The notes under the pieces: model-generated
What the model was told of the DNA's origin: nothing
The model's database searches: none
Seen by the model: the letters and a program-made list of their open reading frames with translations, nothing else
Program-made: the position numbers and the translations under genes
Shown here: positions 54,661 to 63,922 of the stretch, piece by piece
Position numbering within the stretch: the first letter of the stretch is position 1
Layout: every line of letters begins with the position of its first letter
Source: Saprospiraceae bacterium
GTDB lineage: Bacteria; Bacteroidota; Bacteroidia; Chitinophagales; Saprospiraceae
DNA length: 64,000 nucleotides
Assembly (NCBI GenBank): GCA_016716185.1
Contig: JADJWV010000002.1
Location: 472,501 to 536,500 of the forward strand
Direction: 5' to 3'

Positions 54661-54770
54661 TGGTGATCCTGGAACTGAAACTCCGTTTCTTTGAAACCAT
54701 TGGGAAATTATCTTTTAAAGAAAGCCACATGATGCGTGATCTCATCAGGAATGAATGGATTCAAATGTAA
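54660..54770 (+). CDS. Tiny ORF coupled to cvpA (36 residues)
   Basis: An ATG overlaps the CvpA stop as TGATG and opens a 36-residue frame (MVILELKLRFFETIGKLSFK then ESHMMRDLIRNEWIQM) ending at TAA. The composition looks protein-like, and the overlap is the usual arrangement for coupled genes. It may be a true small protein or the start of a longer gene cut off before the IS insertion 155 bp downstream. I recognise no family. Confidence 0.35.
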   Translation: MVILELKLRFFETIGKLSFKESHMMRDLIRNEWIQM

Positions 54771-54909
54771 GCCCTTGCTTTGAAAAACTCGGGGTATATA
54801 ATATTCTTTATTTCCATTTTGACGTTTTGTACTTATCCCGTTTTCAAGAGCCAACTTGGATCGTGTTCTTTAATAAACTACGGAGTACCCGGTTTTAAAA
54901 TTGCAAATT

Positions 54910-54925
54910 TTACTAACATTTGTTA
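54910..54925. repeat. Dispersed palindrome site 9, split by IS copy 2
   Basis: Left part TACTAACATTTGTTA stops at the IS boundary; the right part TTGTTAGTA resumes at 56594. Joined with one copy of the duplicated TTGTTA, the original site reads ACTAACATTTGTTAGT, a family member. Confidence 0.65.
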
Positions 54926-56593
54926 GGGCGTTTCGGTAAAAATCTAAGTACTTAGAAATTAACGGAATGTGAAAAAATAAAGGCCATAAAAAACCCTGAA
55001 TTCAGCACTTTTTGCGTAAATTCAGGGTAAGTTTAAATAAAATAATGTGGCTAAATTAATAAGCATTCAGAATAATATTCTGAAAATTAATTTCGAGAGT
55101 GCCGATCAAAGGTTTGACACATATTATCAGTCCTTTTTAAGAAGTGAATTAGGACTGATCCATCAGGCAATTCCTTGGGATAATCTGTGCCAAATTTTTA
55201 GAAAGAATCTGCGCAGGAAGAACCAAAGGGGTAGAAAATCATTTTTTAGTATACAAGGCAAGATTGCGCTGATGTTTTTAAAGCAATACCTGGGGTATTC
55301 AGATTCCAAGATCATAGATCGCCTGAATACGGATTATGTTATACAGTTTTTCTGTGGAATTTATCTGAGACCTGAAGATCAAATCAAGGATAAAAAAATA
55401 ATCAGTCAAATCCGGTGTGAACTGGCACAGGCATTGTCGTTGGATGAAATTCAGATTGAACTTATGAAACACTGGAAACCCCATTTAAAGGATGTACATA
55501 TAGGTTTGGTTGATGCAACATGTTATGAATCGCAACTTCGATATCCAACCGACGTAAAACTATTATGGGAGTGCTGCGAATGGACATATGGTCAAATGAA
55601 GAGAATTTGCAAGCAGTCTAAACAGCGAATACCACGGTCAAAATTCAAGGAACAGCAAGATAAGTACCTATCCTATCAGAAGAAACGAAAGAAGACGTAT
55701 CAGCAAGCTCAAATTAGAAAGCGCGCATTACTTTATCTACTCAATAAGTTATTGAGTCAAATAGAACAAGTTTACCAAATAGCATCCACACGTGATCTTG
55801 TTTTACCTGCTGCCTATGCCAAGAGGATTCAAACGATTCAGACTATCCTGAGTCAGCAGCAGGAACGCTTTGAAACTGGATTGCCTATTAAGGACAGGAT
55901 AGTAAGTATTGCTAAAAATTATCTTCGCCCAATTGTTCGGGGAAAGGAAACCAAGATCGTAGAATTTGGAGCTAAGGTGAACTGTGTTCAGATTGATGGT
56001 ATCAATTTTATAGAATACCTAAGCTTCGATGCCTTTAATGAAGGCACTCGATTAGAACAAAGTATATTTTTAGTAAGAAAACTCACAGGGAAGTGCACTC
56101 ACATAGCGGCGGATCAAATCTATGCCACCAATAAAAACAGATCTTATTGTACAAGCCAGAATATTAAAACAAATTTTACACCTAAAGGCAGACCAGGGCC
56201 ACTAGAACCCCAGCGCAGTCAAATGCAATCCTTACTTTCTAAAGAAAGAGCAACCAGATTAGAAGGTTCATTCGGAACTGAGAAAGATCACTATGGGTTA
56301 TCAAAAATAAAAGCCAGAACTGAAGCTAATGAAATTCTTTGCATTTTCTTCGGCATCCATACCGCTAATGCAGTAGACATAGGAAAAAGAATACTTAGAT
56401 CAAGGCAAACAAAAAAGCCTGCGTAATCCATATTTAATCTAAAGTTATAAACATAACCCAGGCGGAGCTGTCTGAAAAATTCAGCTTTTCAACAACTTTG
56501 ACCTACTTGTCAACATTTAATAAAAAATATTTCAGAATATTATTCTGTTTTCCAAAAATGGATTGATTAAGCTATGAATTTACCGAAATTCCC
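54926..56593 (+). mobile_element. Insertion sequence copy 2, 1668 bp, intact
   Basis: Complete IS with the same terminal inverted repeats as copy 1 (GGGCGTTTCGGTAAA left, complement GGGAATTTCGGTAAA right) and a 6-bp target duplication TTGTTA (54920-54925 and 56594-56599). It carries one transposase gene. The 6-bp duplication, about 1.67 kb length and DDE protein with a YPTD motif would fit an ISNCY (ISDol1-like) or IS5/IS1182-like group; the family is not certain. A 9-bp stem lies at 54994-55027, before the start codon. Confidence 0.95.
55047..56426 (+). CDS. DDE transposase (intact IS copy)
   Basis: A 459-residue transposase starting at GTG 55047. An N-terminal DNA-binding-like region (residues 1-115, with FSIQGKIALMFLKQYLGYSD) precedes the catalytic core. 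Probable DDE residues are D156 (GLVDATCYES, followed by RYPTD), D356 (THIAADQIYA) and E406 (RATRLEGSFGTEKDHYGL). A basic, coiled-coil-like insert lies at 180-245. It would cut and paste the element through its terminal repeats. The frame contains an A7 run at the site where copy 1 has A6. No second ORF is present. Confidence 0.92.
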   Translation: MAKLISIQNNILKINFESADQRFDTYYQSFLRSELGLIHQAIPWDNLCQIFRKNLRRKNQRGRKSFFSIQGKIALMFLKQYLGYSDSKIIDRLNTDYVIQFFCGIYLRPEDQIKDKKIISQIRCELAQALSLDEIQIELMKHWKPHLKDVHIGLVDATCYESQLRYPTDVKLLWECCEWTYGQMKRICKQSKQRIPRSKFKEQQDKYLSYQKKRKKTYQQAQIRKRALLYLLNKLLSQIEQVYQIASTRDLVLPAAYAKRIQTIQTILSQQQERFETGLPIKDRIVSIAKNYLRPIVRGKETKIVEFGAKVNCVQIDGINFIEYLSFDAFNEGTRLEQSIFLVRKLTGKCTHIAADQIYATNKNRSYCTSQNIKTNFTPKGRPGPLEPQRSQMQSLLSKERATRLEGSFGTEKDHYGLSKIKARTEANEILCIFFGIHTANAVDIGKRILRSRQTKKPA

Positions 56594-56672
56594 TTGTTAG
56601 TACGTCCTGCCATCCAATACCAGGTTTCACGAGAATTATTATGAGTAATTCAATTAGTCAGATCGACCGGAT

Positions 56673-57671
56673 TCAATCAGTTGAATTCAACAATTGCCAT
56701 AACTTGTCCTTGAGCTCTTCCAGGCCTTTATGCTGGACGGAACTGATGAATACAACCGGAAGATCACGTGGCAAATCTTTTTCAATGAGTTCCTTCCATT
56801 CAGATTCGACAATATCCATTTTGGTAATGGCCAGCATTCTCGGTTTATCGAGGAGTTCGGGGTTGTATTGTTCGAGTTCATGTTTGAGAACCTCGTAATC
56901 GCCTAAGATATTCTGACTGTCGCATGGGATTAAAAATAACAATACGCTGTTTCTTTCAATGTGGCGAATAAATCTCAATCCCAAACCTTTTCCCAGATGT
57001 GCATCTTCAATGATGCCGGGGATATCAGCCATAACAAATGATTTGTCATCGCGATAAGAAACAATTCCCAGGTTAGGTACGAGGGTCGTAAAAGCATAAT
57101 CAGCAATCTTAGGCTTCGCCGCAGAAAGCACGGAAAGCAAAGTTGATTTACCTGCATTGGGAAATCCAACCAGACCAACATCTGCAAGAATTTTGAGTTC
57201 CAGGATGATCCAGGCCTCTTGTCCTTCTTCTCCTGGTTGGGCATAATCAGGAGCCTGATGGGTTGGAGATTTGAAAAAGGTATTACCCATTCCGCCACGG
57301 CCTCCGGGAAGTAAAATCTTCTCTTCACCATGTTCTGTGATTTCCAGAATTTTTTCTCTTGTTTCGGAGTGAATAGCAACCGTACCCAGTGGAACTTCAA
57401 TAATTTCGTCTTGACCTTCTGCACCGGTTCTGTTGTTTTCACCCCCGTTTTCTCCGGGTTGCGCATAGATATGTTTCCTGTATTTCAAATGCAACAAGGT
57501 CCAAAGTTGAGCATTGCCTCGCAGAATAACGTGGCCTCCACGCGCCCCATTCCCTCCATCAGGCCCTCCTTTCGGGTTGTGTTTGCTTCTGAAAAAATGA
57601 ACAAAGCCGGCACCTCCTTTACCGGAACGGAAAAGAATTTTCACATAATCTACGAAATTTTGATCGGCCAT
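56673..57671 (-). CDS. obg: Obg family GTPase
   Basis: A 332-residue ribosome-assembly GTPase. The glycine-rich Obg fold fills 1-160 (GKGGAGFVHFFRSKHNPKGG, GPDGGNGARGGHVIL). The G domain follows with GFPNAGKST (169-177), DIPGIIEDAH and TKMD in the G4 position. There is no C-terminal OCT or acidic domain, as is usual in this phylum. It helps 50S maturation and growth control. It lies 9 bp downstream of adk on the same strand, so the two form an operon. Confidence 0.96.
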   Translation of the reverse strand: MADQNFVDYVKILFRSGKGGAGFVHFFRSKHNPKGGPDGGNGARGGHVILRGNAQLWTLLHLKYRKHIYAQPGENGGENNRTGAEGQDEIIEVPLGTVAIHSETREKILEITEHGEEKILLPGGRGGMGNTFFKSPTHQAPDYAQPGEEGQEAWIILELKILADVGLVGFPNAGKSTLLSVLSAAKPKIADYAFTTLVPNLGIVSYRDDKSFVMADIPGIIEDAHLGKGLGLRFIRHIERNSVLLFLIPCDSQNILGDYEVLKHELEQYNPELLDKPRMLAITKMDIVESEWKELIEKDLPRDLPVVFISSVQHKGLEELKDKLWQLLNSTD

Positions 57672-57680
57672 TGCGTTGGA

Positions 57681-58259
57681 CTATGCGAATAAAGGACTGA
57701 TTTGTGCACAGAGTCTTTCAGAAATTTCCTCAATACTGCCAACTCCGGGCACTGTTAGCGATTTTCCCGATTCCGCGTAATGTTGATATACGACAGCCGT
57801 TTCCGATAAATAAACCTGGAAACGTTTTCTGATAATTTCTTCATTGCTATCGTCGGATCGGCCAGAGGTTAATCCGCGATTCAATAAACGGGATACCACT
57901 TCGTTTTCCGGAACGTCCAATGCCAGCAATAAGCTGATTTCTTCGCCATTTTCACATAACATCTCATCCAAAGCCAAAGCTTGTGCTTTCGTTCTTGGAA
58001 ACCCATCGTAAATAAAGCCCTTTACATCGGGCATCGACGCAACCTTCTTTTTCAACATGGCGATGGTGATTTCATCTGGGACGAGCTGACCTTTACCCAT
58101 ATATTCCAATGCTTTCAAGCCCAATTCTGTTTTTAGTGAAGTTTCATTTCTGAAAAGATCACCTGTTGAGATATGAGACAAGCCAAATGTACCGATGAGT
58201 TTTTCGGCCTGGGTGCCCTTCCCACTCCCCGGTGGACCAAATAAAATGATATGAATCAT
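57681..58259 (-). CDS. adk: Adenylate kinase
   Basis: A 192-residue adenylate kinase that interconverts ATP + AMP and 2 ADP. P-loop FGPPGSGKGTQ (7-17), AMP-binding HISTGDLFR (30-38) and GFIYDGFPRTKAQA (77-90), and arginine-rich RLLNRGLTSGRSDD (119-132) are present. The LID is the short form without zinc cysteines. It starts at ATG 58259, is followed by obg, and has a good promoter upstream. Confidence 0.97.
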   Translation of the reverse strand: MIHIILFGPPGSGKGTQAEKLIGTFGLSHISTGDLFRNETSLKTELGLKALEYMGKGQLVPDEITIAMLKKKVASMPDVKGFIYDGFPRTKAQALALDEMLCENGEEISLLLALDVPENEVVSRLLNRGLTSGRSDDSNEEIIRKRFQVYLSETAVVYQHYAESGKSLTVPGVGSIEEISERLCAQISPLFA

Positions 58260-58276
58260 ATTTACAATTTAAGCCG

Positions 58277-58311
58277 CAAAGATAATGGGATAGGGCTTAT
58301 GTCCTTGTCAA
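58277..58311 (-). promoter_or_regulatory. Promoter of adk-obg
   Basis: On the minus strand TTGACA (58306-58311) and TATCTTTG (58277-58284) are 21 bp apart, matching the Bacteroidota -33/-7 pattern, 17 bp before the adk ATG. Confidence 0.55.
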
Positions 58312-58359
58312 TGGCAGGGGATACCACCGATATTTGAAATACATTTACATTCTGTGGAT

Positions 58360-61300
58360 TTATTTCAGTAAACTCACATTTCCTTTTTTATAAAAAGTGC
58401 GTCCCTGGCAGTCAAAACGAAGATAATAGGCATATACATCGGGATTCAACAATTTTCCAAGATAACTTCCATCCCAGGCCACATGCTGATCTGAACTTTC
58501 AAATACGATTTCTCCCCAACGGTTCGCAATGCGCAAATGAAAGTTTTCGAGATTCTCACTACGCACACTGAAGTAATCATTGATTTGATCGCCATTTGGA
58601 GAGAATGCATTTGGAATACCCAATACCGTTTGCTCACAATCGGTGATCAATACTCTTACCAATACGGATAGCTGATGTTTACATCCCATCGAATCGGTGA
58701 TGATCAGGTAATATCGTGTACTCTGATTGGGTTTGGCTATAGGAGTAGGACAATCGCTGCACGACAGATCATCAGGTGGAAACCATTCGTATGTATATCC
58801 GGGATCTGTATACAGTTGAGCTGCATCTCCTTGTTTGATAGTGGTGTCCGCACTGATCCTGTACCGGCTTGAGTCGGAATCGATAATTAAATCAAAAGTA
58901 TCTGTTCCCACGCAGCCCAAACTATCCTCAAAGTGCAACAGGTATAGACGGCTTTCCGATAGTTTAATACGTTGTATATAGGCTTTTGGATCGTCGATAT
59001 CTTTTCCCTGCCAGGAATATATTTTATGTTTGCCGGCGTTCAATTCGATTTCTTCATTCGGGCAATATTCTTGTTGCTGCTTTTGGGATTGAACAGGATT
59101 AAAAATATCAATGTCAAATTTGAGTTTCTGAATGCAGGAATCTTCTGTCCTCAATTCAAGTAAAAAGGAATCTTTACCGCTGGTCTGGCCATTGTGGCGA
59201 AACCATTGATGGAAACATGTGGTACAAGTATCGGGGCTTCTAAGCCAAATGAAATTTCCGATAGAGTCGAGATTTCCAGTTAAAAATAGGGAATCGCCGA
59301 AACACAAGCTATCTCGTATTACAAATTCCATTTGTTCGGGTAGGCTTGAGAACAAAGTATCCGTTTGGCAAATACAAGAATTATTTAGCGGCAACATTAT
59401 AAACCGGCAATACTTTCCTGGTGGAAATTTGAACTGATGTTGCCATAAGAAATCCAGGGAATCCTTTCCTGTTGGTATCTTTAATTTTAAAATGCCTATC
59501 AGGGTATCCGGAGGATCCGCTTTTTGAGGTATGCCCCGGTCTGCATAAATACCAAAACACAGGCTGTCCTCTCGAAAAAGCAAAAGATGGTCTGCCTGAA
59601 TTTTTACTTCCGATTCCAATCCATTTTGCAAAGTCCAGCTTAAAGTCCATTGATCCAAACGAACATTTGTTAGTTGCCTGTCCAATGTATCTGAAGCAGA
59701 AGATGCAGCAGTCCGGATCGCACAATTTACTTGTGATTCTTTACAGTATGCTTCAGAGCGCGTGAAACTTTCAAGTGTTATAGGATATTTTCCACAGGGA
59801 AGTTCATTCCAGGAAGCCAGATCGAATGCAAAGATGACTGCTGAATCTTTGGGGACATTTTCAGGGATTTTCAGACGTATTTCGGAGGAGTTTCCTGCTT
59901 TTGTGAGCAATGGGATTTGGAATAGCATGTTGCTCAAAGGTTTAAAACTGTTGGCAACATACTGCAAGGGATCTGGAAATACGATCAGGCAACTGTCCTG
60001 GGATCCACTGATTTGCTGGGGCCAAATGGATACTCTAACAGTTGTAAGGCTGTCTTCGCAGGCGGCAGGAGGAAGAATATTTAATTTCAGGCGCGAGGCA
60101 GGTTTGTCGTGAATACCTGAAATTTCGATGTTCCGTCCAGCCTTACGTAAAGTATTGGTTGCATTTTCACATGGGCTTAATCCCGTAGCAGTGAAAATAA
60201 AGTATCGACCCGGAATGAAATTACAATCCACCCATGATTTGAATTTAATGAGGATCGAATTTTCCGGCTGATACTGAATTCCGGGCAGCCCGCTTTGTGC
60301 GATTTGAGGGAGCACAGCATCCAATTTCCAGAAGTATGTGTTTCCACCAAGGTGATCGGGCATGGACAAGGGAACAAAAGCAGAACCTGCGGGGTATGAG
60401 ATCATCAAGGTATTTGGCAATAAACGGATACCATCCGGTATATCAACAAATAATTTTGTATCATATGCGGCACCTTTGCCAGCATTGAAAAATTCCAACA
60501 CGATTTCAGGTACAGTGTCGCAAAGAAAAACTGGTTTTTGCTGGTCTACGATGTCCAATTCCAGTTCAGGATTCGCCGGGATCACGGGAATTTCAAGTCT
60601 GGTGCGCAGGCAAGTATCTATTAATCTTGCAAGACCGAGGGAATCGCATGACCAGCTGCTATGAATGATCAAAGTGTCTTTATCACATGATTTTTCGATT
60701 CCCGACAGGTTAAACAAATAGGTGGTATCGGATAAAAATGGTCCAATTAAGAAACATTGCGGATTTAATTTAACCACCGTTATGGGTGGAATGGCACTTA
60801 GGTTGAACTGATCGGCAGTTCCATTTGCAGATTCCAATTCTATTTTGAGGTATCCGGATTCATGCTCGACGGGATACAACAGATCCCAAAATAATTCCCT
60901 GGAGGATATGTACAATTCTTTTTGTATAAATTGTATTTTCTTACCAGGGTTATTGATCGTGTAATTGGTTCCACTTGAAATCTGATAAGTATGTACGAGG
61001 TTAGTCAAGTCCGGATAGATCCAAAACACATTGCTGTCTATTGCAGAAATATAATATTGAAAAATGATGGGAATATTTTCTGAGACCAGTTTAGTACAAT
61101 TGTTCATTTTAAAGTGCGGAATACATTCCAGTATATGTGATTCATCCCACAAAAATTCTTTGAGCTGATCAACGCGGATGGAGTAAACGTTACCGGATTT
61201 CACAGGCACGAAATGATCCCTACGCACCCGGTAAGAACTGGATTCAAACTGGTAGGAAGTATAAATCCAAAGTGTATCGAGCTCAATTCCATCGGGAAGT

Positions 61301-63894
61301 AAATATTTGATGCTATCAATCCGGGTCAAAGGCCTGAATTCGAAATTAAAGAAATCGTCAAGTTTTCGGTTTCCCTGAATTACCAAGGGTTCCATTTGAA
61401 GACGATTATTGCAAAGCATCATTTCTCTGGGAGGGAGGAAAGCTTGTAAACCAAGCGTGGCCAATTTTATGGTATGTGTTTCTTTGTGGCAGGAGTACAC
61501 TTTTGTGTATGCATTCTGACGACTAAATAGGAAAGCATAATTCGTACAATTTGTTGTGTAAATTCTGTCGTTTACATTTCCTGGGTTTACATAAAATGAT
61601 TGAATGATAAATTGATCTCTTTCTCCGAAGCCAGGGATGTTGACTAAATTAAACTGAGACTTGATAAACTCAAAAGTTAATGGAAACACATAACCGGAAC
61701 CGTATTTTTCGATAACCGCTCTCACATCTCCACACCCTGGTGAGGAATTAGAGCTGTTGTATTTTTTTATCAGGGTATCAGAAGTGAGTTCAAACCATTT
61801 ATCGAGACTTGCATTGTAGTACCGAAGTATCGTGTTTAAAGGTTGTAATATTAATTCGGTTTGCAGTAAAAATGAAACAGAATCAAAAAGGAATCCTGTA
61901 AAATCAGAAATGATATCTGCATTATAAAAATTGACCAGTGTGTCATTGGTGATAAAATTTGTTTGGATGACATCCGACCGTTTAGCCTGACCCGTGCCAT
62001 CGTAGATTCGATTTCCATTTTTATCCTCGAGATAAATATTGTGGCGATAGATACCTGAATTGAATGAAATATAACCCGGTATGGTGTCTGAGTTTTCTGA
62101 GGGTTTAACGCAATCTAAATCAAATCCAAAAAGTGCCAGCAAATTGGGACCACAGCTGCATCCGTCTTTGTCGTAGCAAACCAAGGAGAGATCGCTGCAA
62201 ATCAAGCCACTTAGAACAGCAGTATCTGATTTGTTTTCAACACAAGTGGTATGATATCTGAAACTCTGTAAATCAAAGGAGCTCAGGCATGGAGCATCGC
62301 AGTCAACAGTGAGGGGGATCCGAAGAATATAGGACCTGGCTTCAAAAGGAGGAGCATAACTCAAGTCAATGATCATTCTGTTTGTCCGGCTGATCATGCT
62401 GGAAAACGGAGTTTTTCCGGCAAAAAAGAATGTGGAATCCCTGAGTGTAAATCCGCAGGGAATGAGAATTCTCAACTTTAAAGTTTCTGTATTCAACTTT
62501 TGGGGCAAAACAACACTGTCAATAAGATCAAATGAACCTGTCAGTAAATTATTGGGAAGCGTAGTTCTTATAGCATGGCTTGGTTTCTTCGAATGATCGA
62601 GATTAATCAGTTTTTCTATGGGAGTGCTGTTTGCAGTCACCCGGTTATTACAATTGCTTGTATAGCGATAATTGTAATAGACCGAAAATCGATTACCGTT
62701 GAAAATGGGATTGATAATTATCCTTCCAAGGAGGTTGATTTCCTGTCCGGGATGGAGGCCGCTAATCTGCAGTAATATTCTTTCTGCTTTTGGTAATAAA
62801 TTACAACTTCCTCCATCGTATGGATCTAACACCTGTATGAACCGTATCGAAGCATTTCCTTCAATACGGAAACTGTCAATCAAGAAACCAAATAAATCAT
62901 TGACCGAAGACGGGTTTTCAGTCATGAGTTCAATAGTCAAACTGTCTGCTTTCCGGTTTCCAATGTTGAGGATATTCATCTTGAAAACAACACCTTCAGG
63001 ATCACATGAACATTCGGGTACCTGCTCATCAATGGAAAATACCATACGGGCATTCCCGGAAGGTTGGGTGAAATTTATTTCAGCATTTTCTATATCAGAT
63101 TGGCAGATAGCTTGCTTACAACCCCAGTTTACTTCAAAATCTGAATTATGGGTTCTGGCCAGACAACTGCTGTCAGTGATGAGTTCTTCAATTTCAATAA
63201 ACTCGTCTCTTTCAAATAAACTATCCCGGTCGCCAATTTTAGTAAAATCGGCTGCCGAAAACAGAAGTTGAAGATTTTGATCATTTTCCAGCAAAATGCT
63301 TCCTGAAGTGGACGTTAACTTGATGGGGTCATGAAGATCTGAAAAAATAAATTGCCGGATGGGTCCAAGTCTCGAGTTGATAATTCGAATTATCCTTTTT
63401 AATGAAGTACCGGCTTCTACTACAGTATCTCTTACATTTGTAATCAACAGAAAACCGGTTTCGATCCGGTAGGGGGGATCAGACCGAAATGAATCAATAC
63501 CGGCAGAATGTTGGAGTACAATTTTATTTCGGAATAAAATTCCACTATTGACCTGATCGAATAAATCGCAACCCATTTCAAAATCCAGTAAGATTATCCT
63601 CTTTTCTGCTGACTGAAAATTATTCAATGAAAACACAGGTTCATGGGGAATATTCAGATTGAGTTCACTGGCATTGACTATCGAACCCGGCACATAGGAA
63701 GTCCCTCCTGGTAAAAAGATTTGAAATTGAAGGTTAGAAATGAATCCGGAGGAAACATTTTCCAATTCAATTTTTACACGACTCTTTCCGCAAACAAAAG
63801 CACTATCTTCCAAACTGTGTTTAAACAGGAAAGTTTGTCCATACAAAAAAAGATGAACGAAACATAAAAATAAGCTGACTGTATTTCGGATCAC
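58360..63894 (-). CDS. Giant secreted protein with T9SS type B (gliding-motility-associated) C-terminal domain
   Basis: An 1844-residue exported protein. It starts at GTG 63894 with a signal peptide (about 1-20, ending LFLYGQ). The body is a long series of beta-sandwich segments of the DUF11/CARDB or invasin type (for example NVRDTVVEAGTSLKRIIRIIN, LELDIVDQQKPVFLCDTVPEIVLEFFNAGKGAAYDTKLFVDIPDG). A PKD/Ig-like region lies near 1660-1750 (YRISADTTIKQGDAAQLYTDPGYTYEWFPPDDLSC). The C-terminus is a classic type B domain: LGIPNAFSPNGDQINDYF, IANRWGEIVFES and a final GNVSLLK. It is a candidate adhesin for surface motility or attachment. PorP/SprF homologues like that at 47961 help export such proteins. 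Confidence 0.88.
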   Translation of the reverse strand: MIRNTVSLFLCFVHLFLYGQTFLFKHSLEDSAFVCGKSRVKIELENVSSGFISNLQFQIFLPGGTSYVPGSIVNASELNLNIPHEPVFSLNNFQSAEKRIILLDFEMGCDLFDQVNSGILFRNKIVLQHSAGIDSFRSDPPYRIETGFLLITNVRDTVVEAGTSLKRIIRIINSRLGPIRQFIFSDLHDPIKLTSTSGSILLENDQNLQLLFSAADFTKIGDRDSLFERDEFIEIEELITDSSCLARTHNSDFEVNWGCKQAICQSDIENAEINFTQPSGNARMVFSIDEQVPECSCDPEGVVFKMNILNIGNRKADSLTIELMTENPSSVNDLFGFLIDSFRIEGNASIRFIQVLDPYDGGSCNLLPKAERILLQISGLHPGQEINLLGRIIINPIFNGNRFSVYYNYRYTSNCNNRVTANSTPIEKLINLDHSKKPSHAIRTTLPNNLLTGSFDLIDSVVLPQKLNTETLKLRILIPCGFTLRDSTFFFAGKTPFSSMISRTNRMIIDLSYAPPFEARSYILRIPLTVDCDAPCLSSFDLQSFRYHTTCVENKSDTAVLSGLICSDLSLVCYDKDGCSCGPNLLALFGFDLDCVKPSENSDTIPGYISFNSGIYRHNIYLEDKNGNRIYDGTGQAKRSDVIQTNFITNDTLVNFYNADIISDFTGFLFDSVSFLLQTELILQPLNTILRYYNASLDKWFELTSDTLIKKYNSSNSSPGCGDVRAVIEKYGSGYVFPLTFEFIKSQFNLVNIPGFGERDQFIIQSFYVNPGNVNDRIYTTNCTNYAFLFSRQNAYTKVYSCHKETHTIKLATLGLQAFLPPREMMLCNNRLQMEPLVIQGNRKLDDFFNFEFRPLTRIDSIKYLLPDGIELDTLWIYTSYQFESSSYRVRRDHFVPVKSGNVYSIRVDQLKEFLWDESHILECIPHFKMNNCTKLVSENIPIIFQYYISAIDSNVFWIYPDLTNLVHTYQISSGTNYTINNPGKKIQFIQKELYISSRELFWDLLYPVEHESGYLKIELESANGTADQFNLSAIPPITVVKLNPQCFLIGPFLSDTTYLFNLSGIEKSCDKDTLIIHSSWSCDSLGLARLIDTCLRTRLEIPVIPANPELELDIVDQQKPVFLCDTVPEIVLEFFNAGKGAAYDTKLFVDIPDGIRLLPNTLMISYPAGSAFVPLSMPDHLGGNTYFWKLDAVLPQIAQSGLPGIQYQPENSILIKFKSWVDCNFIPGRYFIFTATGLSPCENATNTLRKAGRNIEISGIHDKPASRLKLNILPPAACEDSLTTVRVSIWPQQISGSQDSCLIVFPDPLQYVANSFKPLSNMLFQIPLLTKAGNSSEIRLKIPENVPKDSAVIFAFDLASWNELPCGKYPITLESFTRSEAYCKESQVNCAIRTAASSASDTLDRQLTNVRLDQWTLSWTLQNGLESEVKIQADHLLLFREDSLCFGIYADRGIPQKADPPDTLIGILKLKIPTGKDSLDFLWQHQFKFPPGKYCRFIMLPLNNSCICQTDTLFSSLPEQMEFVIRDSLCFGDSLFLTGNLDSIGNFIWLRSPDTCTTCFHQWFRHNGQTSGKDSFLLELRTEDSCIQKLKFDIDIFNPVQSQKQQQEYCPNEEIELNAGKHKIYSWQGKDIDDPKAYIQRIKLSESRLYLLHFEDSLGCVGTDTFDLIIDSDSSRYRISADTTIKQGDAAQLYTDPGYTYEWFPPDDLSCSDCPTPIAKPNQSTRYYLIITDSMGCKHQLSVLVRVLITDCEQTVLGIPNAFSPNGDQINDYFSVRSENLENFHLRIANRWGEIVFESSDQHVAWDGSYLGKLLNPDVYAYYLRFDCQGRTFYKKGNVSLLK
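59661..59678. repeat. Dispersed palindrome site 10 (inside the giant gene)
   Basis: CGAACATTTGTTAG with AAC on its left, a weaker family member inside the 1844-residue coding region. Confidence 0.35.
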
Positions 63895-63914
63895 TTCATG
63901 AATTATGTTCCTTT

Positions 63915-63922
63915 CAAAGATA
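63915..63922 (-). promoter_or_regulatory. Candidate -7 element for the giant T9SS gene
   Basis: On the minus strand TATCTTTG matches TAnnTTTG, 20 bp before the GTG start. A clear -33 element is not visible. Confidence 0.4.

Noticed and set aside
55047..55420. Programmed frameshift at the A7 run of the transposase
   Set aside because: The intact copy encodes all 459 residues in one frame through the A7 run, so no shift is needed; copy 1 simply lost a base.
3786..63894. Many antisense or shifted frames of 60-200 codons inside confirmed genes
   Set aside because: Each overlaps a gene with clear motifs and has no independent evidence.
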